Part shown: in pieces, positions 20,405 through 30,400 of the stretch | Numbering within the stretch: position 1 is the first letter of the stretch | Layout of the letters: every line of letters begins with the position of its first letter | DNA from: Pseudomonas sp. PDM15 | GTDB lineage: Bacteria > Pseudomonadota > Gammaproteobacteria > Pseudomonadales > Pseudomonadaceae | NCBI RefSeq assembly: GCF_014851565.1 | Contig: NZ_JACVAA010000003.1 | Span: 186,001-250,000 of the forward strand | Direction of reading: 5' to 3' | Length of the DNA: 64,000 nucleotides | Position numbers and translations under genes: made by a program | The notes under the pieces: model-generated | Database searches by the model: none | The model's input: only the letters and a program-made list of their open reading frames with translations | What the model was told of the DNA's origin: nothing

Positions 20405-21878
20405 GCCGACCTGTTCGCCGCGGCTGCTGGAGGTGCTGGCGAGCAAGGTGCACCAGCATCTGGGCATGGACTTCGGCGGGCCACGGCGGGCCGAGCTGCT
20501 GCGGCGCCTGCGCCAGCTGGCCGTGGAACAGGGGCGTGATCCGGCTACCTGGCTGGAGAGCCTGGCCTTCGCGGACTGGGACGATGCGCAGATCCAGGCC
20601 CTGATTCCCGCCTTCAGTGTCGGCGAAACCTACTTCCGGCGCGATGCCGAGGCCCTCGACTGGCTGGCCCGCCACCACCTGGCGCCGCTGCTGCAGCGCC
20701 GGCGCGCTGCCGGCCAGCGCTATCTGCGGGTGTGGAGCGCGGCCTGCTGCACCGGCGAGGAGGCCTACAGCCTGCTGTTCCTGCTCGACGGGCTGCTGGG
20801 CGCCGAGGCAGCGAGCTGGACGCTGGAATTGCTGGCCAGCGACATCAACGCCGGTTTCCTCGCCCGTGCCGAGCAGGGGCGCTACGGGCAGAACGCCTTT
20901 CGGCGCAACGAGGAGGCGTTCCGCACCCACTATTTCCAGGCCGACGAGCGCAGCTGGCGGGTACGCCCCGAATGGCGCGGCCGCATTCACTTCCTGCGCC
21001 ACAACCTGGCCGACAAGGCGTTGCCCAATCCCGGTCGGGGACTGGCCGGGATCGATCTGATCCTCTGTCGCAATGTGCTGATGTACTTCTCCACCGAACA
21101 TGCCACGGCCGCGCTGCGTCGCCTGCTGGCCTGCCTGAGCGACGACGGCATCCTGGTGCTCAGCGCCGTGGAGGCGGGCCTCGCCACCCAGGCCGGCCTG
21201 AACGGCTTCTGGGCCGGCAGCAACTACGCGCTGGCAGCGGATGCGGCCGCGCGGACCTCGCCGCCACCGCTAGCGAGAACACAGCCCATTCAGGCCCCCG
21301 TGGTGGAGTTCAAGTTCGTGCCACCGGCGCCTCCCGAACCTGTCGCCAGTGCGCCGGCGCAGGTCGAGCCCGACACCCTGTGGCGCGATGCCGAGGCGGC
21401 GTTGGCCCAGGGCCGCATGGATCGGGCACGGGAACTGCTGGATGGCTACCTGGCCCGCCCCGGTCTGGCCCTGGCCAGGCGCTATGACGCCTGCCTGCTG
21501 ATGGCACGCAGCTGGGCCGATCAACAGCGCAGCGGCGAGGCCAGGGAATGGTTGCAACGCGCCCTCGATCTGGATGCCGCAGCGCTGCCTGCCTATTGGC
21601 TGCAGGCGCTGTTGGCCCGCCAGGAGGGTGACGTGACGGCGGCCCTGCAGGCCCTGCACAAGGCGCTCTACCTGGACCCTGACTGCTCGATGCTGCACTT
21701 CCAGCAGGGGCTGCTGCTGCGCGAGGCAGGCCGCCGCCAGCCCGGCGACAAGGCCCTGCGGGTCTGTTTGGGACTGCTGCAGTCCTGGGCCGCCGACGCA
21801 CAGGTGCCGCTCGGCGACGGCCTCAGCGCCGGCCAGCTGCGTCGGCTCTGCGAACAATTGCTGGAGGGCCGCGCATGA
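20391..21878 (+). CDS. CheR-type methyltransferase with C-terminal TPR repeats (WspC-like)
   Basis: A 495-residue protein. The start at 20391 has GGAG 6 bases upstream. Residues about 10-270 are a CheR domain that methylates receptor glutamates with S-adenosylmethionine: SVGETYFRRD, the SAM site VWSAACCTGEEAYS and CRNVLMYFS. After a proline-rich linker (about 285-325), residues about 325-470 form TPR-like helices. CheR plus TPR is the architecture of WspC, where the TPR part contacts other components. The stop overlaps the next CheW gene (ATGA). Confidence 0.92.
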   Translation: MRQAEPTCSPRLLEVLASKVHQHLGMDFGGPRRAELLRRLRQLAVEQGRDPATWLESLAFADWDDAQIQALIPAFSVGETYFRRDAEALDWLARHHLAPLLQRRRAAGQRYLRVWSAACCTGEEAYSLLFLLDGLLGAEAASWTLELLASDINAGFLARAEQGRYGQNAFRRNEEAFRTHYFQADERSWRVRPEWRGRIHFLRHNLADKALPNPGRGLAGIDLILCRNVLMYFSTEHATAALRRLLACLSDDGILVLSAVEAGLATQAGLNGFWAGSNYALAADAAARTSPPPLARTQPIQAPVVEFKFVPPAPPEPVASAPAQVEPDTLWRDAEAALAQGRMDRARELLDGYLARPGLALARRYDACLLMARSWADQQRSGEAREWLQRALDLDAAALPAYWLQALLARQEGDVTAALQALHKALYLDPDCSMLHFQQGLLLREAGRRQPGDKALRVCLGLLQSWAADAQVPLGDGLSAGQLRRLCEQLLEGRA

Positions 21879-22483
21879 ACGAGACGAGCAACGTCGAGGA
21901 GCGCTGGGCGCAGTTGCGCGAGCGCCTCGCGGAGTTCGAACGGCGCATCGACCAGGAATTCTCCCCCGACCCCGGCGAGCACCAGGAGCGCCTGCAGCAA
22001 CGCACCCGCGAATGGGCGCGCAACGTCGAGGAAACTCGGCCGGACAGCCTGATCGAGCTGCTCAGCTTTACCCTCGGCGAAGAGCTCTACGCGATCGAGA
22101 CCCTGCATGTCGGCGCCGTGCTGCCGCTGCCGCACTTCACCCCGCTGCCGGGTACGCCACCCTTCGTGCTGGGCATCGTCAATGTGCGCGGGCACATCGT
22201 CTCGGTGCTGGACCTGCGGGTGTTCTTCGAACTGCCGATCGAGGGCCTCTCCGACAAGAACTACCTGGTGGTGCTGCGCAACCAGGACATGGAATTCGGC
22301 CTGCTGGCCGATCGCATCCGCGGTATCGAGCAGATCCCGCGCGACAGCCTGCAGGCGGGCCTGGCCAACCTGACGGGCATCCGCGCGAACTACCTGCTGG
22401 GAGTTACCGCGGAGCAGACCACGGTGCTGGATGGCACACGCCTGCTCGGTGACCCGAACCTACGCGTCCACGCCGACGACTAA
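21875..22483 (+). CDS. CheW-like coupling protein with N-terminal extension (WspD-like)
   Basis: A 202-residue protein. A charged helical extension of about 55 residues precedes the CheW domain ([38 protein letters not shown]). Wsp systems have two CheW proteins, WspB and the extended WspD, and this matches the latter. It overlaps the CheR gene by 4 bp and ends 20 bp before the receptor gene. Confidence 0.9.
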   Translation: MNETSNVEERWAQLRERLAEFERRIDQEFSPDPGEHQERLQQRTREWARNVEETRPDSLIELLSFTLGEELYAIETLHVGAVLPLPHFTPLPGTPPFVLGIVNVRGHIVSVLDLRVFFELPIEGLSDKNYLVVLRNQDMEFGLLADRIRGIEQIPRDSLQAGLANLTGIRANYLLGVTAEQTTVLDGTRLLGDPNLRVHADD

Positions 22484-22503
22484 CGACCAAGCAAGGAGGA
22501 TTC

Positions 22504-24132
22504 ATGCTGGCAAACCTGTTGAACCTGCGTATCGGTAGCAAGCTGATGCTGGCATTCGCGGTGCTGATCCTGGGTTTCGCATTGCTGCTGTTCACCACGC
22601 TGGAGCAGTTCGTCGCCTTGCAGAAAAGCGAGGAGGAACAGTTCGCCCGACGCTATGCGCGGGTGACCGACGTCAAGGACCTGCTGATCAGCATCAACCT
22701 GCAGCGGGTGGAGATGCTCAGCGCCCTCGGCGGCGATGCCCAGGTGCTGGAGGAAAGCATTCGCGCCGGCAGCGAGCTGAATGATCGTCGCCTGGAACGC
22801 CTGCAGACCGCCGTGCAGGGTGACGAGGTGACCATCGAGCTGCTCAAGCAGATGCAAAGCCTGCGCGCCGGTTATGTGCGCAGCCGCGACAACGAACTGC
22901 TGCCGCTGCTGCAGGCTGGCAAGCTGGACGAAGTGCGGGCGTTGGTCGCCGGCCCGCAGCGGCAACGAGTGGAGCGCCTGCACGACCTGGCCGAACAACT
23001 GGTGGCACGCACCAATCAGCGCATTGCCGAGAGCACCATCCAGTCGCAACAGGCGCTGGAGGACCTGCGCAGCAGCATCTTCCAGGCCGGCCTGGCCCTG
23101 GTGCTGGGCGGCGCGCTGCTGGCCTGGCTGCTCAGCCGGCACATCGCCCAGCCGCTGGCGCGCCTGACCAACCTGGCCGAGCAGATCGGCCGTGGCGAAA
23201 TTCCCCGCGAACTGCCCGGGCACACGCGCCAGGACGAGGTCGGCCGTCTCAGCCACGCGTTCTTCAACATGAGCCAGTACCTGCGCGAACTGGTCCAGGA
23301 GCTCGACGAGAGCATCTCGGTGGTGGCCAGCGCCAGCGAGGAAATTATCGCGGTGACCACCCAGGTGGCGGCCAGCACCCAGGAAACCGCCACGGCGATC
23401 AGCGAGATCGCCACCACGGTGGAGGAGGTCAAGCAGACGGCGGTGCTCGCCGGCAACAAGTCGCAGTCGGTCAGCGAGAGCACCGAGCGTACCCGCCAGG
23501 TGGTGCAGAGCGGCCGCCAGTCGGTGGAAGAAAACCTGCGCGGCATGGGCCTGATCCGCGAGCAGATGCAGGCGGTGGCCGAGAGCATCATGCGCCTGGG
23601 CGAGCAGAGCCAGACCATCGGCGAGATAGTCGCCTCGGTCAACGACCTGGCCGAACAATCCAACCTGCTCGGCGTGAATGCCTCGATCGAGGCGGTCAAG
23701 GCCGGCGAGGCGGGCAAGGGGTTCTCGGTGGTGGCGCAGGAGGTCAAGACCCTCGCTGAACAGTCCAAACAGGCCACCGCCCAGGTGCGTGGCATCCTCG
23801 GCGACATCCAGAAGGCCATGACCAAGGCGGTGATTCTCGCCGAGGAGGGCAGCAAGTCGGTGGAGGGCGGCTACCAGCGTGCCCAGGTCAGTGGCGAGGC
23901 GATCCGCACCCTGGGCAGCAGCGTGGAAGAATCCAGCGAGATCGCCCTGCAGATCGCCGCCACCAGCCAGCAGCAGATGATCGGCATGGACCAGATCGGC
24001 AGCGCCATGGAGAACATCCGCCAGGCCAGCCAGGACAATGTGGCCGGTGCGCGGCAGGTGGACATGGCGGCGCGCAATCTGCATCAGCTCGGCCTCAAGC
24101 TCAAGGGCCTGGCGGCCCGGTTCAAGCTGTGA
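22504..24132 (+). CDS. Methyl-accepting chemotaxis protein (WspA-like)
   Basis: A 542-residue receptor with AGGAGG just upstream. TM1 is at about residues 12-32, then an about 150-residue four-helix-bundle sensor domain, TM2 at about 195-215, a HAMP domain ([19 protein letters not shown]), and a signalling domain whose hairpin tip reads [28 protein letters not shown]. WspA is normally the first gene of a wsp operon; here it is fourth. WspA responds to surface contact; the stimulus here is unknown. Confidence 0.93.
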   Translation: MLANLLNLRIGSKLMLAFAVLILGFALLLFTTLEQFVALQKSEEEQFARRYARVTDVKDLLISINLQRVEMLSALGGDAQVLEESIRAGSELNDRRLERLQTAVQGDEVTIELLKQMQSLRAGYVRSRDNELLPLLQAGKLDEVRALVAGPQRQRVERLHDLAEQLVARTNQRIAESTIQSQQALEDLRSSIFQAGLALVLGGALLAWLLSRHIAQPLARLTNLAEQIGRGEIPRELPGHTRQDEVGRLSHAFFNMSQYLRELVQELDESISVVASASEEIIAVTTQVAASTQETATAISEIATTVEEVKQTAVLAGNKSQSVSESTERTRQVVQSGRQSVEENLRGMGLIREQMQAVAESIMRLGEQSQTIGEIVASVNDLAEQSNLLGVNASIEAVKAGEAGKGFSVVAQEVKTLAEQSKQATAQVRGILGDIQKAMTKAVILAEEGSKSVEGGYQRAQVSGEAIRTLGSSVEESSEIALQIAATSQQQMIGMDQIGSAMENIRQASQDNVAGARQVDMAARNLHQLGLKLKGLAARFKL

Positions 24133-24139
24133 GGCACCC

Positions 24140-26338
24140 GTGAGCTTCGACCGCGACGCACTCCGGCAGCGGCTGCAGGCGAGCTTCCGCGCCGAGGCGG
24201 CCGAGCGTCTGGCAATCCTCGCCGACACCCTGGCCAACTGGCGCGAGGGTGGCGCCAGCGAGCAGGGCATCGAGTCGCTGTTTCGCGAGGTGCACAGCAT
24301 CAAGGGAGCATCGCGAGCCGCCGGGATCGGCGAGATCGAGCGAATCTGCCACGCCTGGGAGAGCCTGCTCGGCGCCGTGCGCCACGCCCATATCGAGCTG
24401 ACGCCGGAACGGGTAGAGCTGTGCCGCCTGACCCTCAAATTGGTGCAGCGCCTGCACGCCGGTCAGGAGGTGGATGGCAACGAGCTGGCGCAGATGATCG
24501 ACAGCCTCAACGACAGCACCCTGGGTCAGGAGGTGGAGCTGCCGGTGCTGGAAGCACCCAGTGCCGAGCTGCCGCAGGACCCGACCACCGTGCGCGTGGC
24601 CACCGAGCGCCTGGACGCGCTGCTGTTCCACAGCGAGGTGCTGCTGCAGCACAAGTTGGAGGCCCAGGCCCACGCGCGCAGCCTGCAGGAGCACGCGCTG
24701 GCCTTCGAGCCGCAGCGGACCAAACGCATGCTCGGCTCCGGTGCGCTCAAGCAGCTGCGCGAGAGCCTCGATGAGCTGCCCAGTAGCGCCCAGGAAGGCC
24801 TCAAGAGCGTGCTCGATTATCTCGACTGGAGCCTGTCGCAGCTCGACCGCCTGCATTTCGGGGCCGCGCGCCTGGCCAAGTCTGGAGCGCAGATGGCCCT
24901 GGGACTGGCCCAGTTGTCCGACGCGCTGACCGGCGAGATGCAGGGCGCGCTGTTGCTGTCTGGCAGCAGTCTGCTCGAAGGCGTGCCGGCCATGGTCCAG
25001 GACATCGCCAGCCAGGCCGGCAAACGCGCGGAGCTGCAGGTACGCGGCGAAAGCCTGCAGATCGACAAGCGCATCCTCGACGAGCTGCGCATCGTCCTCA
25101 CCCACCTGCTGCGCAACGCCATCGACCACGGCCTGGAAACCCCGGAGCAGCGCACCGGCCAGGGCAAGAATCCGGTAGGAAAACTGCTAGTGGAACTGGC
25201 CCAGGAGTCGGCGGACCGCTTCGAACTGCGGGTCAGCGACGACGGTGCGGGCATCGATCCCGCCGGGCTGAAGGCAAAGGCCATGGCTGCCGGACTGCTC
25301 AGCGCGGAGCAGGCACAGGCCCTGGGCGAGCGCGAGGCGTTGGGGTTGATCTTCCTCTCCGGGCTGTCCACCAGCGGCATGATCACCGACATTTCCGGCC
25401 GCGGCCTAGGCATGGCCATCGTCCAGGACACGGTGGAGCGTCTCGGTGGGCGCATCGAACTGGAGTCCACGCGCAGTGCCGGCACCTGTTTCCACCTGCA
25501 CCTGCCGCTGAGCCTGTCGACCTTCCGCGCGGTGATCGTGCGCAACGCCGAGCGGGTGTTCGCGGTGCCGGCCCTGGCGGTGGAACGCTGCCTGCGCCTG
25601 CCGGCGAGTGCCATCCGTACCCTGGAGAATCGCCCGTCGGTGGCCTTCGAAGGCGAGGTGCTGCCGCTCTGGCCGCTGGCCGATGTGCTCGGCCTGGCGC
25701 AGCCGCCGATCATCGCCAGCGAGCTGACTCTGCTGCTGCTCAAGGTGCGCGGCGAGCGCTTCGTGCTGCTGGTGGAGGAGCTGCTGGGCGACCAGGAAAT
25801 CATCGTCAAGAACCTCGGCCGCCAGCTGCAGCGGGTGCGCAACCTGATGGGCGCCACCGTGCTAGGCGATGGCCAACTGGTGCCCATCCTGCATCCCGCC
25901 GATCTCTATCGCAGCGCATTGGAGTCGCAGGACTCCAGCCTCAGCCAGCAGGCGCAGCCGCGCCGCAGCGAGGTAGTGCAGCGCCTGCTGATCGCCGAGG
26001 ACTCGTTTACTTCGCGGGGGCTGCTCAAGGCGATTCTGGAGGCGGCGGGTTACCGGGTGACCACCGCCAACGATGGCCTGGAGGCCTGGAATGCCTTGAA
26101 GCAGGGACAGTTCGACCTGCTGGTGTCCGACGTGGAAATGCCGCGTCTGGATGGCTTCACCCTGACCAGCCGCATTCGCGCCGACCGCACCCTGGCGGAT
26201 CTGCCGGTGGTGCTGGTGACCGCCCTGCATTCTGCCGAGGACCGCGCACGCGGTCTGGAGGCGGGGGCCAATGCCTATCTGGCCAAGAGCGGTTTCGAGC
26301 AGGACAACCTGCTGGAAGCCATTCGCCGGCTCATCTGA
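24140..26338 (+). CDS. Hybrid CheA histidine kinase with receiver domain (WspE-like)
   Basis: A 732-residue kinase starting at a GTG 7 bases after the receptor stop; the open frame upstream overlaps the receptor gene and is spurious. Domains: HPt with phospho-acceptor His52 (FREVHSIKGASRAAG), dimerisation helices, an ATPase domain (HLLRNAIDHGLETPEQR; DDGAGIDPAGL; SGRGLGMAIVQDTV), a CheW-like domain, and a C-terminal receiver with Asp664 (VSDVEMPRLDGFTL). HPt-kinase-CheW-REC is the WspE arrangement. It should phosphorylate its own receiver, the CheB gene product and the receiver of the output protein. Confidence 0.94.
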   Translation: MSFDRDALRQRLQASFRAEAAERLAILADTLANWREGGASEQGIESLFREVHSIKGASRAAGIGEIERICHAWESLLGAVRHAHIELTPERVELCRLTLKLVQRLHAGQEVDGNELAQMIDSLNDSTLGQEVELPVLEAPSAELPQDPTTVRVATERLDALLFHSEVLLQHKLEAQAHARSLQEHALAFEPQRTKRMLGSGALKQLRESLDELPSSAQEGLKSVLDYLDWSLSQLDRLHFGAARLAKSGAQMALGLAQLSDALTGEMQGALLLSGSSLLEGVPAMVQDIASQAGKRAELQVRGESLQIDKRILDELRIVLTHLLRNAIDHGLETPEQRTGQGKNPVGKLLVELAQESADRFELRVSDDGAGIDPAGLKAKAMAAGLLSAEQAQALGEREALGLIFLSGLSTSGMITDISGRGLGMAIVQDTVERLGGRIELESTRSAGTCFHLHLPLSLSTFRAVIVRNAERVFAVPALAVERCLRLPASAIRTLENRPSVAFEGEVLPLWPLADVLGLAQPPIIASELTLLLLKVRGERFVLLVEELLGDQEIIVKNLGRQLQRVRNLMGATVLGDGQLVPILHPADLYRSALESQDSSLSQQAQPRRSEVVQRLLIAEDSFTSRGLLKAILEAAGYRVTTANDGLEAWNALKQGQFDLLVSDVEMPRLDGFTLTSRIRADRTLADLPVVLVTALHSAEDRARGLEAGANAYLAKSGFEQDNLLEAIRRLI

Positions 26339-26350
26339 GGGGGGACGGGA

Positions 26351-27418
26351 ATGCGTGTGCTGGTAGTGGACGATTCACCGGTGAGCCGCATGCTGCTGCG
26401 TGCCGTGCTCGAGGGGGAGGGCTATGAGGTACGCGAGGCCAGCACCGGTAGCGAGGCTTTGCAGGCGCTACTCGGCGGGTTCACCCCGGACATCGTCACC
26501 ATGGACGTGCACATGCCGGGCATGGATGGCTACGAGACCACTGAGCGCATTCTCGAGCACTACGCCTTGCCGGTGGTGATTCTCTCCGCCAGCGTCAACC
26601 ACCAGGCCTCGGTCACGGCCATGCGCGCCCTCGAAGCCGGCGCCCTGGCGGTACTGGAGAAGCCGGCGGGGCCGACCGCCAGCGACTTCGAGGAGCGCAT
26701 TGATGAGCTGCTGCGCACCCTGCGCAGCATGGTCCAGGTGAAAATCGTGCGGCGTAAGCGCCGACCCAGTGCGGCGAGCGCTGTCGATACTCCGCCGCTG
26801 GTGGCGCAGACGGCGGCGTGCGCACCGTTGCTGGTGGCGATCTCCGCATCGGCGGGTGGCCCGATGGCGATCAAGGCTTTCCTGCAATCCCTGGTGCCAC
26901 CACAGCCCTGGGCCATGGTGCTGGTCCAGCACATCGCGCCAGGCTTTTTGCCGAGCTTCCGCGACTGGCTGGCGACGCTGACGCCGCTACCGATAGTGAT
27001 CGCCGAGGGTGGCCAGCGCCTGACTCCTGGCGCATTGCACCTGGCGCCGGACGGTCATCATCTGGGCTTTGCCGCCAATCGCAGCGTGGTTCTCGACGAT
27101 GCCCCGCCGGAAGAACACGTGCGCCCGGCCGCCAACTACCTGTTCCGCTCGGTTGCCCGTCACTTCGGCAAGCAGGCGATCGGCATCCAGATGTCCGGCA
27201 TGGGCCGCGACGGCGCCCAAGGCCTGGCCGATATGTGCCAGGCCGGCGCCCTGACTCTGGTGCAGGAACCGAGTACGGCGGTGATCGACTCCATGCCCAA
27301 GGCGGCCATCGGTCTGCAGGCAGCCCGTCAGGTGCTGCCGCCCGAAGGCATCGCAGAACTGCTCAACGCAATAGCCGCCCACATGGCCGCAGTAAACGGA
27401 AGTAACGGGAGGGAATGA
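26351..27418 (+). CDS. CheB-type methylesterase response regulator (WspF-like)
   Basis: A 355-residue protein: a receiver (VDDSPVSRML, Asp52 in TMDVHMPGMDG) and a C-terminal methylesterase domain. The catalytic triad is visible as Ser167 (ISASAGGP), His194 (VQHIAPGF) and Asp287 (SGMGRDGAQG). It removes receptor methyl groups and so resets signalling; loss of WspF locks Wsp on. Its stop overlaps a possible ATG of the next gene, but the better start of that gene is 6 bases further on. Confidence 0.93.
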   Translation: MRVLVVDDSPVSRMLLRAVLEGEGYEVREASTGSEALQALLGGFTPDIVTMDVHMPGMDGYETTERILEHYALPVVILSASVNHQASVTAMRALEAGALAVLEKPAGPTASDFEERIDELLRTLRSMVQVKIVRRKRRPSAASAVDTPPLVAQTAACAPLLVAISASAGGPMAIKAFLQSLVPPQPWAMVLVQHIAPGFLPSFRDWLATLTPLPIVIAEGGQRLTPGALHLAPDGHHLGFAANRSVVLDDAPPEEHVRPAANYLFRSVARHFGKQAIGIQMSGMGRDGAQGLADMCQAGALTLVQEPSTAVIDSMPKAAIGLQAARQVLPPEGIAELLNAIAAHMAAVNGSNGRE

Positions 27419-27420
27419 CC

Positions 27421-30400
27421 ATGTATGCCGACGCCGACATCTTGGTGGTGGAAGACAGCCACACCCAGGCCACCGAACTGCAGTACATGCTCGAAGCCGT
27501 TGGCTGCAAGGTGCGGGTGGCGAGCAATGGCCGCGAGGCGCTGGAGATGGTGGCGGTGCGCAAGCCGACCATCGTCATCAGCGACATCGTCATGCCGGAA
27601 ATGGACGGCTATGAGCTGTGCCGTCAGCTGAAGAGTTCGGCGCTGACCCAGAGCATCCCGATCATCCTGGTCACTGCACTGGCGGACGCCCGCGATGTAG
27701 TCCATGGCCTGGCGTCGGGAGCCGACAACTTCATCGTCAAGCCCTTTGACGAAAAATACCTGATGTCGCGCATCCGCTACTTTCTGGTCAACCTGGAGCT
27801 GCGCAGCCACGAGCGGGTGCAGATGGGCGTCGAGGTCGTGCTGGAGGGCGAGCGGCACTTCATCACCGCCAGCCGCCAGCAGATCCTCGACCTGCTGATC
27901 TCCACCTACGAGCAGGGCGTACGCCTGAACAACGAGCTTCAGGCCAAACACGACGAGCTGGCCCGTACCAACTCGCTGCTCAATTGCCTGTTCCACTTCA
28001 CCAGCGGCCTGACTGATGCCAAGAGCGAGCGCAACGTCATCGACGCTGCGCTGCGGCGCATCCTGGAGTTCCCCGATGCGGTCGGCGCCTGGCTGCTGCT
28101 GGCCGACGCCAACGAGCCGCACGAGCCGGCCCATGTGGCTGGCGCCCGCGCGCGTGGGCCGAACTATTCGAAGCATGATCTCGATAAATGCGCCCGCAAC
28201 TGCCCGTGCCGGCATGCCTGGGTCAGCGACAAGCTGTCCCGGCCGAGCAACATCAGTGACTGCCCGGCGTTGATCGACAAGCCCGGCGACTCCATCCACG
28301 CCAGCATCCCGCTGCAGATGGGCAGCGAGATCATCGGCATGCTCAACGTGGTACAGCGCGATGCGCAGCCCTGGTCGGAAGAGTCGCTCAGCGCCCTGGC
28401 CTCGATCGGCCGCCAGCTGGCCATGGCCCTGGGCCGCGCGCGCCTGTTCGAAAGCATGGAGCAACTGGTGGAGCAGCGCACCGAGGCGCTGACCAAGAGC
28501 GAGGAGCTGTTGCGCAAGGTACTGGACAGCCTGCCGGTGGGGGTGTTCGTCACCGACCAGCAAGGCCGCCTGATCATGAGCAATCCGGAAAGCAGCCTGA
28601 TCTGGGGCGGCGCCCACCCGAGCGGGGCGGAGGGTTACGGCCACTATCGCGGTTGGTGGGCGGAAACCGGCGAACGCATCACCGAGACGGACTGGTCGAT
28701 GATGCGCGCCGTGCAGCACGGTCGGGTGTCGCGCAACGAGGTGGTTGACATCGAGACCTTCAAGGGCGAGCGCAAGACCATCCTCAACTCGGCGGTGCCA
28801 TTTCGCGATGCCAGCCAGGTGATCCAGGGCGCCATCGTGGTGATCCAGGACATCACCGAACAGCGCCGCCGTGACCTGGACATTCGCATCCGCACCCGCG
28901 CGGTCGAGGCCAGCGTCAACGCGGTGATCATCACCGATGCCGAACATCCGGATCAGCCCATCGTCTACGCCAATCCGGCCTTCGAGCGCATCACCGGCTA
29001 TGCGGTCGAGGATGTCCTGGGGCGCAACTGTCGTTTTCTGCAAGGCGACGAGCGCAATCAGGCCGGGCTGGACAACATTCGCCGCGCCCTGGTGGCGAAG
29101 GAGGAGGGTGCAGCCCTGCTGCGCAACTACCGCAAGGACGGCTCGGAATTCTGGAACGACCTGCGGGTGGCGCCGGTGGTCAACGATCGCGGCAAGGTCA
29201 GCCATTTCGTCGGCATCCTGCATGACGTCACCGAGAGCAAGCGCTATCAGGAGGAGCTGGAACACCAGGCCAACCACGACAGCCTCACCGGCCTGCCCAA
29301 TCGCAACCTGCTCAATGACCGTATCGGCCAGGCCATCGCCTTCGCCAGCCGCGGCAGCGGCCAGTTCACCCTGGCGTTCATGGATGTCGACCAGTTCAAG
29401 GTGGTCAACGACAGTCTGGGCCACAGCGCCGGCGACCAGCTGCTGATCGAGATTGCCGCGCGGCTGCGTGCCAGTGTGCGTGACATCGACACAGTGGCGC
29501 GGCTGGGGGGCGACGAGTTCATCATTCTGGTGGCCGACACCGTCCAGCTCAGCGAGCAGGTCGCCCTGCTGGAGCATATCAAGGACACCATCGCCAGCCC
29601 GATGATGCTGGATGGTCAGGAAGTGGCGGTCAGCTGCAGCATCGGTTTCTGCTGCTTCCCCAGCGACGGGCGCGATGCCGGCACCCTGCTGCGCAACGCC
29701 GACACTGCCATGTACCAGGCCAAGCACCAGGGGCGTAACCGCATCTGCGCCTTCATGCCGGCGATGAACGAGCAGGTGCAGGCGCGCTTGGCCATGGAAC
29801 AGCAGACTCGCCACGCCCTGCAGAACCAGGAATTCATCGTTTTCTACCAGCCGCAGCTGGACCTGCAGAGCGGCCGTCTGTGCGGTTTCGAGGCGCTGGT
29901 GCGCTGGAATCGCGGTGGCACCATCGTCTCGCCGGGCGAGTTCATTCCGCTGGCCGAGGAAACCGGCTGGATCGTCGATATCGACTTCTACGTGTTCGAG
30001 ATGGTATGCAAGCAGCTGGCGATCTGGCGCGAGAGCTTCAGCCAGGACCTCAGCGTGGCGGTGAACTTCTCCGCCATCAGTTTCGCCGACGAGAACTTCA
30101 TCGAACGCATCCTCAGCGTGCTGAGGAACCAGAGCATTCCCTCGCGTTGGATCAAGATCGAACTGACCGAGACCATCCTCACCAGCGACGCCGACGTGGT
30201 GCAGCGCAAGATGCAGCATCTGTGCGAGCAGGGCGTGCGCTTCTCCATCGACGATTTCGGTACCGGCTACTCGTCGCTGGGTTACCTCAAGCGCTTCCCG
30301 TTCAGCCAGCTGAAGATCGACCGCAGCTTCATCACCGACATTCTCACCGAACCGGACAGCGCCTCGCTGGCCCGCTCGATGATCTCCATCGGCCACAACC

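Noticed and set aside
27328-30396. A 1022-codon open frame antisense to the c-di-GMP gene
   Set aside because: It is a codon-bias shadow of GC-rich coding sequence; the plus-strand frame encodes clear domains throughout. Similar long antisense frames over muxB, the receptor, katE and ligD were dismissed for the same reason.
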